From: Diphasiastrum complanatum
Taxonomy: Eukaryota; Streptophyta; Lycopodiopsida; Lycopodiales; Lycopodiaceae
Reading direction: 5' to 3'
Length of the DNA stretch: 64,000 nt
Assembly (NCBI GenBank): GCA_029204225.1
Contig: CM055095.1
Coordinates: forward strand, 73,828,001 to 73,892,000
Positions within the stretch are counted from its first letter, which is position 1, and each line of letters opens with the position of its first letter. Made by a program: the position numbers and the translations under genes. Below are positions 45,628 through 57,200 of this stretch, piece by piece. Below the pieces are notes generated by a model that saw only the letters and a program-made list of their open reading frames with translations, had not been told where the DNA came from and made no database searches.

Positions 45628-47010
45628 CTAATACTCCATCCTTCGTCTCCTATCTGAGTTCTTACTCTTAGATTTTCTATAACTAGTTTCTTCTTCAGAT
45701 GACGAAGAATCAGAAGACTCTTCTTCATCTATTGAACCGGATCCTAATTTAGACCCCGTAGACGAGTCAGATTCTTCTATTCTTTTATGTTTATGCTTCT
45801 TATTAGTACTCTTTCTACCATTTCTTCTTCTTCTAGAAATTTTAGAAATTTTATAATTCTCTGTGGAAGGTGTGACCATAAACAAAAACTTTTGATTCTA
45901 AAAGAGATTTTGGATAACGTCCCTTATATTGCAAAATATCGATATCAGAATGTCAAAAATGATGAACTCCTGCTACTTTGCTACAACACGCAAGTCAACA
46001 AGCCTTGACTCGAAGGTCAAACGATTCGTGAAACAATTCGTGAAAGTCAGCGTGCTTCTAGGACAAACGAAAGACAAACGATTCGCGAATCATTTGTGAA
46101 TCGTAAACATACCTCCAGAACCACAAAAACCACAAAGGGACGCAAAACGAGAAGACACAAAAGAAACGAAAGGAAACAAAAGAAACGAAGGAGAATCTTT
46201 TGCGCTGGCAGCTGGCAGCTCAATGGGCTTGGAGTCGTATTCATTTTGCATGGGGATAAGATATTGTGCTCCTAGTTTTCCTATCAAATTCTTAACTCTT
46301 TGAGTGTACTTTCTAAGCAACTCCTTCGGCTTTTTCTCCACCGAATTAAGCCGTGCTAACAATCTTATAGAATAGCCTATCTCCATGAGCTATTTGAGAA
46401 ACGCTGCCTTTAAAGCATTCCAAGTATTCACCGTTTTCAGAAACGGATTCTTGCCTGCTTGCGCAGAAGACCTGGTAGGATTACAACTTTATCCTTGTCA
46501 GTGTTTTTCTTATTGGCTATAGTAATTGACTCAAACTGTGATAAATAGCTATCTGCATCGTCAGATTATGACCCTTTGACGAAGTCATATATGATTTTAG
46601 TAGATGTGGGTGGTGTTGGATTCGCCATATTATCAGGTGGTGGGTTAGGTGGCGGATCCGGTGGATTAGGTGGATTGGATGACTCGAAACTATGTTCGGA
46701 TGATGTAGATGTAGATTCAAAAGATGGTTCGTCCCCTTGTTCAGATTTTGGCTCTGATGGTGGATCAGAGTCTTGGTCGGACTCGGATTTAAAACTGTGT
46801 TCCGAAGATGAAGATTCAGATGGATTCGGTGAATACATATTTACAAGTGCTACGGAAGTGTTGTAAAGATTATCAAACGCTTCAGGACTTAATCTAACTC
46901 TCATTGGTGAATTTTGCAGATTCTGGAAATACAAATCGCGTGTCTTTCTATAAGCTTCTAATTGTTGTGCTCGTTCTAAGCGTTTCTGCTCAATGGTTGT
47001 GCGTGGCTGA
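45628..47010 (-). pseudogene. Ty3/gypsy gag with acidic and Arg/Lys-rich tails
   Basis: Read on the minus strand. It begins near 47010 with a charged helix (TTIEQKRLERAQQLEAY) and MRVRLSPEAFDNLYN. A Ser/Glu/Asp-rich and Pro-rich stretch (46880-46640) is followed by MANPTPPTSTKIIYDFVKGS, with a stop, and by a capsid-like part broken by frameshifts (DSYLSQFESITIANKK; LRKYTQRVKNLIGKLG, 46330-46270). A CGAA-rich insert interrupts it at about 45990-46225. The last part, 45885-45628, is very rich in Arg, Lys and Ser (SRRRRNGRKSTNKKHKHKR), probably for nucleic-acid binding. It differs clearly from the gag at 19202-20756. Confidence 0.65.
45990..46225 (+). repeat. CGAA-rich dispersed repeat, copy 2
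   Basis: Interrupts gag. It has 'ccttgactcgaaggtcaaacgattcgtg', repeated 'gattcgcgaatc' and many 'aaacgaa' words. It ends 'gaatcttttgcgctggcagctggcagctcaa', related to 'aatttgcgctgccaactggagctcaa' at 53846-53871. Confidence 0.5.
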
Positions 47011-47090
47011 TCTCATGGCACAAATTACATGAATAAGATTCAGTGGACTTAGTACACTTAAAAATCATGAAAAGACAAAGATTCGTCTCT

Positions 47091-47290
47091 TCAAAAACGG
47101 TGCCAAGTTATGCGGTAGCCTAGTCGTTATAGATTTCCACAAAATCAGTGAATTAAGTAGTATAGAAGGTTTTATTGTTCTCCAAGAGAGAGAGAAATCT
47201 CCTCTTTCAAATCAATAAGTGTACGAAGGTGTTGAATAGATGGTGGATGTAATATTCAAAGCAGAATACTACAATGACAAATTTGATTAT
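47091..47290 (-). mobile_element. gypsy primer-binding site and end of 5' LTR
   Basis: On the minus strand, CTACCGCA ends an LTR-like region, and ACTTGGCACCGTTTTTG follows as a primer-binding-like site (about 47108-47092) upstream of gag. AATAAA on the minus strand near 47178 fits an LTR polyadenylation signal. The LTR start is lost at the junction with Copia-D near 47290. Confidence 0.45.
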
Positions 47291-47385
47291 CCAAAGATAT
47301 TGAGTAGTGAAATCTAGGGTTGGCCGATAAGGCAATAGCACTTTGGTTATCACAAAATAAGATTGTAGGGCTGTGCTGATTTAGA

Positions 47386-48100
47386 TTAACATATGACAGT
47401 GAATTCTTCAACCAAAACGCTTCCTTGATAGATTGAGAAGCAACAATGTATTTTGCTTCTGTAAAGTGCGATAAAAGTTTGCTTACAACTGTTCCATGAG
47501 ATAGGACCGTCGTTGAAGAAGAATGTAAATCCAGATGTGTATTTACGATTGTCTACATCTCCTCCCCAACTTGCATCAGAATAACCACTGAGCTGGTGAA
47601 GATTGTCGTTGCTGACATCTCCATAGCAGATGCACTGGTCCATGGTAGCTCGAATATATCTCATGACTCGTATGAGAGCCTTCCAATGGGTAATGCTAGG
47701 ATTAGCCATATATTGTTTGAGTGAGCTTATAGCAAAAGTGATATCTGGTCTTGTACAGACCATTGTGTACATGAGAGATCCAAGTATCGATCGATAAGGA
47801 TACTCTCTCATTTGCTCCTCTTCCTGCTTGATTTGGGGAAATTGGTCCTTTGACAGATGCAGGCCTGGATCCATTGGTGAGTGGGCTAATTTACAATTCA
47901 TCAAATTGTATTTGTTAAGAACATTGTGAAGATACCTTTGTTGAGTGATGTAAATCAGTTGCTTTGCTCTGTCTCTGTGGATCTGAATTCCTAGACAGAA
48001 CTGAGCTTCACCCAGATCAATCATGTCGAACTCTAAAAACAGCATCTGTTTCGAATCCATAACCATATTGGCATCAACATTTTGGCCGAGCAGCGGAATA
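47386..48100 (-). pseudogene. Copia-D reverse transcriptase end and RNase H
   Basis: Read on the minus strand: FDMIDLGEAQFCLGIQIHRD, MNCKLAHSPMDPGLHL, ILGSLMYTMVCTRPDI, and RVMRYIRATMDQCICY, then the RNase H part GYSDASWGGDVDNRKYTSGF and GPISWNSCKQ. The frame is open for 226 codons from 48066 to 47386. The YxDD active site and everything upstream are missing, and the RNase H C-terminus is degraded. No LTR was recognised for it. Confidence 0.85.
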
Positions 48101-48163
48101 ATTTTTCGAGATCGGCAAGACCATTATGAATGTCTTAAGAATTGTTGATAGAAATCACCAACA

Positions 48164-48600
48164 ATGGGTAAACTATATCAAAGTATGAAAAACATGATAG
48201 AAAAGATCCAAGCAATCGAAGCATTATCTAAAGCCCAGTTAGCAGAAGTTATGAGGTTTTGTCATGAGAGATGGGAGAAGTTATGCTCTCCTCTTCATGT
48301 TGCTAATTTTCTATTGGACCACAATATATAGATCAAGTTGGATGGCAAATTATGTGCAAACATACAAGCAAATTGGAGAGATTGTTTGAAGAAATTTTTC
48401 CCTGACGAGGATGCACGTTGCAAAGTAAAGAACGATTTTGCCAAATATAGGGAAGGCATAGGAGTTTTTGGAGAAGAAGAAACCAAACGGGATATGTCAA
48501 GTGAGTGGCGCTGCGAATTGGTGGTATGAGTATGGGGGGGGAGACTCCTAAACTACAAAAAATTGCTATGAGAGTTTCAAGCCAAGGGTTAGCAAGAAAG
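48164..48600 (+). pseudogene. hAT-type transposase C-terminal fragment
   Basis: One frame from MGKLYQSMKNMIEKIQAIEA, through CHERWEKLCSPLHVANFLLD, a stop near 48329, then WRDCLKKFFPDEDARCKV and KYREGIGVFGEEE. A frameshift follows, after which NWWYEYGG and LQKIAMRVSSQG appear (48510-48590). This order (RW...SPLH..A.FL, then W(W)..YG, then LQ.IA..V) is typical of the region before the hAT dimerisation domain. The N-terminal zinc finger and catalytic part are absent, and no terminal inverted repeats were seen. Confidence 0.7.
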
Positions 48601-49084
48601 AGAAAAATGTTAAGACAACAAGCCGAAAAGGTGGTGGAGTGGCCAAACGTAGGGCCACCGCATTGAATGTGGCAGCACGACACCCTTGGCGGTCATTGAC
48701 CTGTCGCCTCATCCCTCCTAAGGACAGGTTCTAAGTATGTGGTTACGAAAGAAGGTTGTGTACAAGAAATTCGGAGATTGAGGATAACGGCTGATTGTGT
48801 TTCCACGTGATGGATATCGCAATTTGCTGCTTATTTTAGGATTTCCAGTCGCTTCTGCGTGTGAGATGCTAAGTTTTCAAACCCTTACGTGTGGCATGAA
48901 GGTTGCTAATTTGTGATGATCGATCGACAAACACGGGTTTCTATTGTTGTATCCTTCTAGAGCTTGCCACGACTGCGATCGTAGCAAGGGAAGTACAATA
49001 TTACAATGCGCACCCACAAACCCATTATCTGCCTCATCAACCTGATTTTATGTATATATACACACACGCACATATATGCAGTCT
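48601..49084. other. no gene identified; LBD upstream region
   Basis: Noncoding flank between the hAT remnant and the LBD minisatellite. A TATA-like 'tgtatatatacacac' occurs at about 49052-49066. Confidence 0.4.
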
Positions 49085-49265
49085 CTCTAGTTTGGTAGTT
49101 GCAGGTCTGTTCTGGGTGGAATAGTCTGTAGCGGCATTTCTGTGTGGGGTGGAGTAGTTTGGTAGTTGCATGTCTGTGTTGGGCATGGATTAGTTTGGTA
49201 GTTGCAAGTCTCTGTTGGGTGGAGTAGTTTGGTAGTCACAGGTCCGTGTTGGGTGGGGTGGAGAG
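49085..49265 (+). repeat. minisatellite upstream of the LBD gene
   Basis: Four diverged units of about 35-60 bp with the core 'agtttggtagttgcaggtct' followed by 'gtgttgggtgga', starting near 49088, 49148, 49191 and 49226. It ends 33 bp before the LBD start codon, so it lies in the promoter or 5' UTR. Confidence 0.8.
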
Positions 49266-49297
49266 CCAAAGAAAGCATCACTTGGTAGGTAGTGGTC

Positions 49298-49726
49298 ATG
49301 GCCGCATCGCGTTCATCGTCAACTTCTTTCTCGAATGCCTCGACCTCTCCGTGTGCGGCTTGCAAGTTACTACGAAGGACGTGCAACAGTGACTGCGTTT
49401 TCGCCCCATACTTTCCAGACGATCAGTCTCAGCAGTTTGCCAACGTGGAAAAGATTTTTGGAGCTAGCAACGTCGCAAATATGTTGAATGATTTACCCAT
49501 CCACCAAAAAGGAGATGCGGCTAACTCGCTTATATTCGAAGCAGATGCAAGGGTGAAGGAACCCATTTATGGTTGCGTTGGAGCAATATCTCGACTTCAG
49601 CTAGAAGTAGCACAATTGCAAAAGGAGCTTTGTAGTGCGCATACAGGTATAGACAGGTACGGCGTATATACTGCGGGGCAGGAATACAAAGGCAGCGCTT
49701 ATGGTGGCGCATCTGCATCTTTTTGA
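49298..49726 (+). CDS. LOB-domain (LBD/AS2-like) transcription factor
   Basis: A nuclear plant-specific DNA-binding protein of 142 residues. The LOB domain covers about residues 18-116: the C block CAACKLLRRTCNSDC (CX2CX6CX3C) intact, the GAS block with FANVEKIFGASNVANML, and a helical leucine-zipper-like end GCVGAISRLQLEVAQLQKEL, as in class I members. The usual residues between DLPIHQ and YGCVGAI are present. The tail is short and ends ASASF. The ATG at 49298 has a good context (GTCATGG). No intron is needed, although many LBD genes have one. The gene appears intact. Low similarity of some positions (for example QSQQFANV) suggests a diverged paralogue. Confidence 0.9.
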   Translation: MAASRSSSTSFSNASTSPCAACKLLRRTCNSDCVFAPYFPDDQSQQFANVEKIFGASNVANMLNDLPIHQKGDAANSLIFEADARVKEPIYGCVGAISRLQLEVAQLQKELCSAHTGIDRYGVYTAGQEYKGSAYGGASASF

Positions 49727-51063
49727 GCAAAAACTTTTTGAGCAAAAAGTGATCCTGCCAAACGTTCTTTCCCCTCGCTATTCTTCTCGCCATGAACTGA
49801 CAGGATCTGCCAGTAGTAGCACCAGCAGCAACTGTACAGTGCCATAGTACCCACATCACGTTTATGCTACTATCATATGAACTGTTTTAGTTATGTTAGC
49901 TTGTGCAGCATATTTCGGGATGTCAAAGCAATGGGAAAAGTCACTTTGTCATTGCTTTCAGTCGGTGTGCTCGTAAATTCGTACCAAGCTCCTACGAAGT
50001 CGATGATTAGCAGTTTATCCTTGCTGATTCTCAGAGCTAGTTATATCCAGTACTTTATATACTTGTCAGAGCTGGTTATATCCGACGACATGCATTACTA
50101 ATTTATAGAGTAAGTTCTCTATGATCTAGTGTACATTGGTAGATTGTACTAGGCAGATTAGGTCATTTTGCTAAAACTGTTTGAGAGTTTGTGTTTATTA
50201 TTTTGTGGACTATGTTTACTTATAAATGTTGAGATAGTGTGATCACGTTATGATGGAATGTTCATATTGTAGATGGCTGGGTAGATTGCTCAAGGAAGTT
50301 TGAGCATACTATTTTGCTGCTGCTATTTGAGATATTGTTAATATTGTGTTCTTGAAACAACCTTCTATTGATTTGATAGTGTGATTACTATACAATTTTA
50401 TGTACATTTCAAAATAAATTAGCTTGGTGTATAGTTGCATGTAATACGTTTAATATATTAAAATATCGTATAGTACCGTATAATTGACGTATTATATAAA
50501 GATGTATAACAACTTTGATTAATATATTTTTCAATACTTTTATAAGTCATGAACTAGATAGTGGGCATGAGTAGGCCTGCTACCTTGTGTAACTAGTAGC
50601 CTTCATGCATTGAGTTTGCGGCGAAGTGCGTTGAAGGTTGCTTTTACATGGTAGCAGACCTGCTCACGGCTTTTTCCAGGCATAATCGGCCTTTCAAAAC
50701 CGTTAACCCTGTGCTATGGCTCTGAACAGAAATGTGCAGAGCCTATGAAAATAGGACATCTGTCCACTCATGCCAATTACGAGGTTATTGTATCCTAGTG
50801 TCCATATATTTAAACAGAAACATAAGATGGACATAAGTTGAATAAATTGAAGTTAAAAACAACAATTAACAATGAAGAAAGAAAATATAAGACTAATAAA
50901 TCATTGTCCATAAATTTTAAAAATTGAAACAAAATTAAACAAGGAGATATGATATTGAAATAACATGACAAAAATTTTAAACAGAGGAATTTCATGTGAC
51001 AAAAAATGACATTCTACTAGGAAGTTATACCAAATCCACGAGAGCGATAGTTTGTGCTTAAAT
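49727..51063. other. no gene identified; LBD 3' flank
   Basis: A/T-rich sequence after the LBD stop. 'agctagttatatcc' and 'agctggttatatcc' occur at 50035 and 50071. No reading frame with recognisable motifs was found. Confidence 0.4.
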
Positions 51064-51342
51064 CTACGATGTTTTCCAAGGCCTAAAATTTATCTCCACA
51101 AATGTCTTCATCTGCTGTATGCACTGAGCTTTCTCCAATCCCTTCGTCGTCTTCATTTTCATTGTCTTCATCTTTGTCTTCGTCTTCATCAGCTTTGTCA
51201 CTTTCAGAGTCATCGACCCTTCATCTTCATTTGCATAATCATTGTTGCTTTCATCATCTTCTTCTGATAAATCATGGGTTGCACCTTTTCCTTCTATGTA
51301 CTCAATTGAGGTCTTTCGTTTGTATTTGGATATATGCTTCAA
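51064..51342 (-). pseudogene. acidic ORF fragment, unknown
   Basis: On the minus strand the frame starting KHISKYKRKTSIEYIEG becomes very acidic (DLSEEDDESNNDYANEDEGS). If the frame is shifted by one base it continues acidic (KADEDEDKDEDNENEDDEG) and ends DICGDKF. This looks like the C-terminal acidic tail of a gene with one frameshift, or low-complexity sequence. The family is unknown. Confidence 0.3.
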
Positions 51343-51361
51343 AGTAGGAAGCCTCTAATAG

Positions 51362-51383
51362 CCCCCCCCCCCCCCCCCCCCCA

Positions 51384-51463
<80 letters not shown>
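51362..51463. repeat. poly-C and (CT)n tract
   Basis: A run of about 21 C at 51362-51382 is followed by (CT)n at about 51387-51463. Confidence 0.95.
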
Positions 51464-51465
<2 letters not shown>

Positions 51466-52310
51466 CCCTTCAACAAGGTGATCTCACGCCAGTACGAATT
51501 CAAAAGGCCCTTCATGTTTTAATGATTTTGTTGCTATTTTGTACTAGCTCCACTTTTGTTGTTTATAGAAAAGGCATAGTTGATGTATTGATAGCCATGG
51601 AACAAGGGTTTCTTAATTGTGCAATATTGTATGATAATTTGAAAGTGAAATACGAGGGATGATGATTTGACCAATATGTTTATGTGGTTTGAGATTCGCA
51701 GGGAAGCAATGAAGTGTTTGTCCATACTTGATCGTTTGATGCATGCAACCTGGAATTTATAAGAAGAGAATAGTTGAGTGTTTGGAAAAAGGTGGTATTA
51801 CTTAAAGCGTTTATATTTAATTCGCCTAGTATTATAGATGGAATGTTTGTTGGCAAATTAATTTGTAACAATTGTTTTAGGGTTTAAAAAAATGTCAGAA
51901 GATTTGTATAATATTGTGGTTTGTATAGAGCTATGATGCGTATTGCATGTCTTGTGTGATTGTTAAATGTAGCTATTTTAAATTTAGAATTGCTAAATGT
52001 AGCTATTATGAATTCAAAATTGTGTACGATAATTTCTCTGTGTGCATTCAATGTCAAAGACATTGAATGTAATGTAATGATGAACTGTGTTTGCCAAGAC
52101 AAGTCATGGAATGAAAGTTTTGTTTAAACTACTTTTCAAGATTTATTTCATATGCCAATCTATCACAAGGAAATGATGTTATACATTTTGTGTATATTGG
52201 TATATTTAATGCGGAATGCAAAGTAGTGCCATCTATGTTAAATGCAACTTGAAGCCAGTCAGAACGACTTTTGGTTTTCCTAGGATGGTGCTTGTGAGAT
52301 AGTTATAATG
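51464..52310. other. no gene identified
   Basis: A/T-rich, next to the Helitron remnant and perhaps part of that element. A 'tgctaaatgtagctat' phrase occurs twice near 51960-52005. Confidence 0.35.
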
Positions 52311-53520
52311 TCATATCAGTCCTTGAGCTAAACATAAATCTTCTAAATTCGTTGGTCTTTTATTGTATTTTTGTATGATAGATGCACTTTGTACTTTTGT
52401 AGATTCAGGATCCATGTTTTGTAAAACATGTATTGGTTTCAAAACAAATCGTTGATTATCTTCTGTACATGTATTAATGAATATGATTTTTCTAGAAAGA
52501 AGGTGTTGCAATGGAATTGATAGTGTGATAGAAGTTGCCAATTGAGCTAGTATTTGTTGTGCATTCAAATATGCATTTCTTAGTTTTCTCAATTGAAGCA
52601 TTGTTAGAAATTGGTCATTGTTCTTTTCATGGGAGGTTTTGGAAAGGGGAATCGACAAATAGCATGGCCCAATTTTTTGCAAGTACTACGATGTTTGTGT
52701 GTTTGTATATCTTGCATGATTTGAAGTAGGCTTTTTTTGTCACATATAATGTATGTGTCAATGTAGTTTGTGATTTTATTTATAAAACTTGTGTACAAGT
52801 GAGGACTATCTCATGATCATGTTCACTGCCTCTATGTTAGAATATAGTTACAAATGCGAAATATGTTACCGAACAAAGAATGCAAGGATCTTGTTGAATC
52901 AACTTTCTGAGGCAATTCATTTGATGATTGTAATATCTTGCAAAAGTATGCCGAACAAGGTTTTGTATATTGCTTTGCTCTAAATGCAGGTGTGCATCTG
53001 AGTTATAAACATTGTCTAAAAGTTTTGGCCAATGTGATTTATCGCTTGTGAATGTTACAAATAAAGTTGGTGGCCCTAGTAAGCTGATAATTGCAAAAAT
53101 GTCTTTTTTTGTTTTTTCAAGATAATTTGGTGATGTGCGTAGCATTCCTAGATCTCTATATCCAATACTGGATTTCATGATTGTGGCAATTTTTTTCGAA
53201 GTGTCAAGGATGTCTTTTACTTTAAAAGTACATCCATAAGTTTTTCCTTTTCATATACAAAAGTGTGTAGTTGATTGAAATGAACTTGATTTGACACTTA
53301 GTAGTTTTGTAAACCAGATTTGGAATGTGAATCGGAAAACGCCTATTGCAATACATGATTGCTCATTGTGCAATTTGTTGATATGTGTTGTTTTCAGAAA
53401 ACGTTATGTGTCGTCGACACCCATAAAACAAAGTTGGAAAATTCAGTTTCTCAATTCTTTGTCTTGAAATAATTCCAATGGTAATAACCTTCGGTTGGTG
53501 CTATAGAAATGATTTTATCA
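52311..53520 (-). pseudogene. Helitron Rep/helicase ORF, Rep part, without the tyrosine module
   Basis: Minus strand. About 53520-53400: DDKIISIAPTEG and, after a frame change, FPTLFYGCRRHITF. 53178-52837 is the Helitron-like N domain: GMLRTSPNYLEKTKKDIFA, GPPTLFVTFTSDKSHWPKLL, and FARYYNHQMNCLRKLI. A stop then GSEHDH (near 52815) marks the HUH-type Rep motif. 52798-52604 has QTHKHRSTCKKLGHAICRF and PFPKPPM. 52590-52311 resumes at LRKLRNAYLNAQQILAQL, the region after Rep, and PTNLEDLCLAQ. The segment that normally carries the catalytic tyrosines (YxxxY) is missing, and several stops and frameshifts are present. No helicase motifs were found. Confidence 0.8.
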
Positions 53521-53694
53521 TCAAAATATTTTATTTGTTGTGATGTTAAAAAGTTATGTATAAGGACCGTATCTGAAAGTGTCTCATCTACAACTTTAAC
53601 AAAAGTTGTATTTTCTTTATCAGAAAAGATAATTGTTCTAAAGTGATATATTGCTATTAGCGTTATACAATTGATGTGCAGATTTGTTAGAAAT

Positions 53695-53945
53695 TGTGAA
53701 CTCTTGCAACTTTGTCTCGAAGGTGCCGAAGCGAAACGAAGCGAAGGGCAAACAAACCTCAAAGGCCAAAAGAAAAGTATTCAAGATTCGGCCCAACAAC
53801 CAGGTGACAAAACACACTAGAGGAAGACACGAAATGAAAGAAAACAATTTGCGCTGCCAACTGGAGCTCAACGAGCATGGTCTATTGTACTTCACGCTCA
53901 GTGAAAGAGACAGCGATAACAGAGAATAACTAACTAGTTGATTAG
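53695..53945 (+). repeat. CGAA-rich dispersed repeat, copy 3
   Basis: Between the Helitron and gypsy remnants. It starts 'tctcgaaggtgccgaagcgaaacgaag' and includes 'aatttgcgctgccaactggagctcaacgagc', similar to the end of the copy at 45990-46225. Confidence 0.45.
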
Positions 53946-54214
53946 CATTAATTTATCTTGTAATTCTTTGATTAACTATCTTGTAAATCCCATACAGTGG
54001 AGTTAAATACGCATTTTTTATAGAGAAAAAATGAGAGACGATGTAGAGAATGAAAAGAATAGAAGAGAAAAAAGCTGTGCATGAAAGTCTACCAACGAGC
54101 GAGACACTGACCAACTCACTGGAAAACGCAAAAGCAGAAAATACAATTGCTCTCTTCTCCACCTCATCGTTCGTGTCATCTCTTGATTGATTCTCTGTGA
54201 TCTATAGTCATGAT

Positions 54215-57200
54215 ATGTGGAACTCATACTTAAAGTTGTTTCCAACTTTTCAAACACTGTTTGCCAAAAATTCCCAATGAATTTTGGGTCACGGTCACTG
54301 ACAATATCGCAAGGCAGCCCGTATAGTCGAAAAAGCTTCTCAACAAAAAGTTGAGCTAGTTCAGAAGCTTCAACAATAGTTTTTGTTGGGATAAATTGAG
54401 CAAACTTCTTAAGTTTGTCAACAATGACCCAAACCGAATCATGGTCCTTCCCTGTACATGGAAGCCCGACCACATAATCCTCTTTCTCACTTTCCGGTAG
54501 GAATATCTACAGGATGTAATAGGCCACTAGCTTTTAGCCTCTCTGCTTTATTAACTGGCATTTAGCACATTTAAGTACATAGGCCTCTACTTGACTTTTC
54601 ATCTTAGGCCACCAAAATTGCCGTCGAACTAAGTCAAGTGTTCTTTGTATACCCGGATGTCTTGCACATGGACTATCATGACACTCATGCAAATGGGCTC
54701 TTACTATGTCATTCAAATGGGCCCTTACTATGTCATTCTCCGGTACACACACCCTGCCTTTACAAAACAAAAACTTGTTTTGAATAACAAAATCTATTTC
54801 AGTCTTTCCCTGATTTGAGAAATCTTGCATACCTGAATTGATCCGAAAAAGTACTTGTTGCCAATACTTTCCGAAAAAAGGATCGGACTCATAAAGTACT
54901 TGGAGAGACTAAAACAACCCCGGTTCTATAACAATAAGGCAAATAAATCAAAGCATCCACTAGAATATTTTGATTTCCTTTACAATAACGTATGGAAAAG
55001 TCAAAGATTTGCATCAGCTCAGCCCATCTAGCTTACCTCCCCTTTAAATCTGTAGCATCATAGAAATATCGAAGAGTCTGATGATCCGTCAAAACCTCAA
55101 ATCTGGCTCCATACAAATAGTCGCCAAATTTTCAAGGCATGAACAATTGCAAACAATTTCTTCTCATAGTTACAATACCTAGATTGAGCAAGATTGAGTT
55201 TCTTGCTTTCATAACCAACAAGATGTCCATCCTGCATCAAAATAGCTCCAATGGCATAATCACTAGCATCGATCCTAACCACAAAAGCCTTATTAGGATC
55301 GATACCGAGATTGAGCAGGATTGAGTTTCTTGCTTTCATAAGCAACAAGATGATTATCCTGCATCAAAACAGCTTCAATGGCATAATCACTGGCATCGGT
55401 CCTAACCACAAAAGCCTTATTAGGGTCGCCAATGATTAGTATTGGTGCTGAAGTAACACTTCTCTTAAGCAATTCAAAACAATTATTCATATCCTCTGTC
55501 CACTGCACTAGTGGACTCTTAGCCCTCCGGCTTAGCTTCTTATAGCCTTTCAAGGCCTGGGTAAGAGGAAATGCCAATCGAGCAAATTGGGAAATATGCC
55601 AGGAAAAATCCTACAAACCCCAAGAAAGACTTGATTTCCCAAACTGTGGTAAGAATAGGCCAATCACTAACCTTTTAAATACGATCGGGCTCGATCTCCA
55701 CATCCCGTTCGGAAATCATATGTCCCAAGTAGAAAAATTCCTTAGTAAAAAAGTCACACTTAGGCTCTTTGGCAAAGAGCTTTTTCCTTTTTAAGATGTC
55801 CAGGACAATCCTAAGATGTTCTTTATGATCCGCCAAAGTCTTACTGAATACTAGGATATCATCTAAGAATACCACTACGAATCTTCCCAATATGGCCTGA
55901 ACAAATCGTTCATCATTTGTTGGAAAATTGTCGGTGCATTGGTTAGACCAAAAGACAACATAAAAAATTCATAGTGTCCAAACTGAGTTCAAAAACTCGT
56001 TTTTGGTATATCTTCTGCCCTAATGCATATCTGATGGTATCCCAACCTTAGATCTATCTTGGTAAAGTACTTAGCACCACCAAAATAATCTATTAGGTCA
56101 TCCATCCACGATAGTGGATATCTATTCTTAACGGTTACCTTGTTCAACTTCTTATAATCTACGCAAAACCTTATACTCCCATCCTTCTTGGCCACCTGGT
56201 GATGCCCAAGGAGACTTACTAGGTTGTACCCACCCCTTCTTCAGGTAATCATGTAATTGCCTATTTACCTCAGTCTCTTCCGATGCACTCATCCGATAAG
56301 AACGTTGTGCGATCGGAATTGAATCAGGTATAAGTTCAATTTTATGATCAATTGTTCTTTCGGGTGGTAAACCTATAGGAAGGTCTATAAAAACATCATT
56401 GAATTCTTGCCTAAGTTCTTTATAGGCTTCAAACTTTGTAGTGTTCTCACTGGGTATATTCATGGCATTTATGTTAAGTTTATTATCATTGAAGCAAATG
56501 AAATCATTGTGAAAACATAAATAAACTTAAAAAATCAGAATTCTTCATTATTGAATTAAGTTCCTATTTAGAATAAGGACTAACATTTTTAGTGTTAACA
56601 CTTAAACTAGCCTTGATCTTAATCAAAGAATTCTCATGCATAAAAGATAAAGATTTTTCAACAAAATCAATTTTCAATGACTTATTCTTATCAAAATGCC
56701 AATGTTGCCCGAGAACAATATCCACATTAGCTAATGCAACAACATGGAATTCTAGTTTTTCAGAGTAATCCTGTATGTGCAATTCTACATCAGGAACAAC
56801 ATAATCCATAAACGCGAAATCCATTCCCGATGCCATTGTCGCACAATATTTTTTCTCACTTTTTCTCGTAGGAAGGTTTAGCATCTGTACCAAATTTACA
56901 TTAATAAAGTTATGAGTGGATCCTATGTCAAAAAAGACATTAACAACTTGATCATTAACTTTATCTTTAATGCAAATATGGTCATTAGGTCCAAAAACTA
57001 AAGAACTAAGAAAACATACATCCATCTCATTACTTTGAGATAGATTACCTGAGGTAGAAGTTGGTTTTTTGACGCAATCTCATGCAAGGTGACCCTCGTC
57101 ATTGCACTTGAAGCACAGTTCTTCTTACGAGCTTCAGCTATATCTTTGCCACGTTGATGGTTTTTAAAGTTTTTCTTGGTTTTCTTGGGATTGTTGGATT

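Noticed and set aside
46576-46866. Gly/Ser/Asp-rich open frame on the plus strand
   Set aside because: It is the reverse strand of the Ser/Glu/Pro-rich gag region, which has the better family match.
51334-51522. Pro/Ser/Leu-rich open frame
   Set aside because: It translates the poly-C and (CT)n tract.
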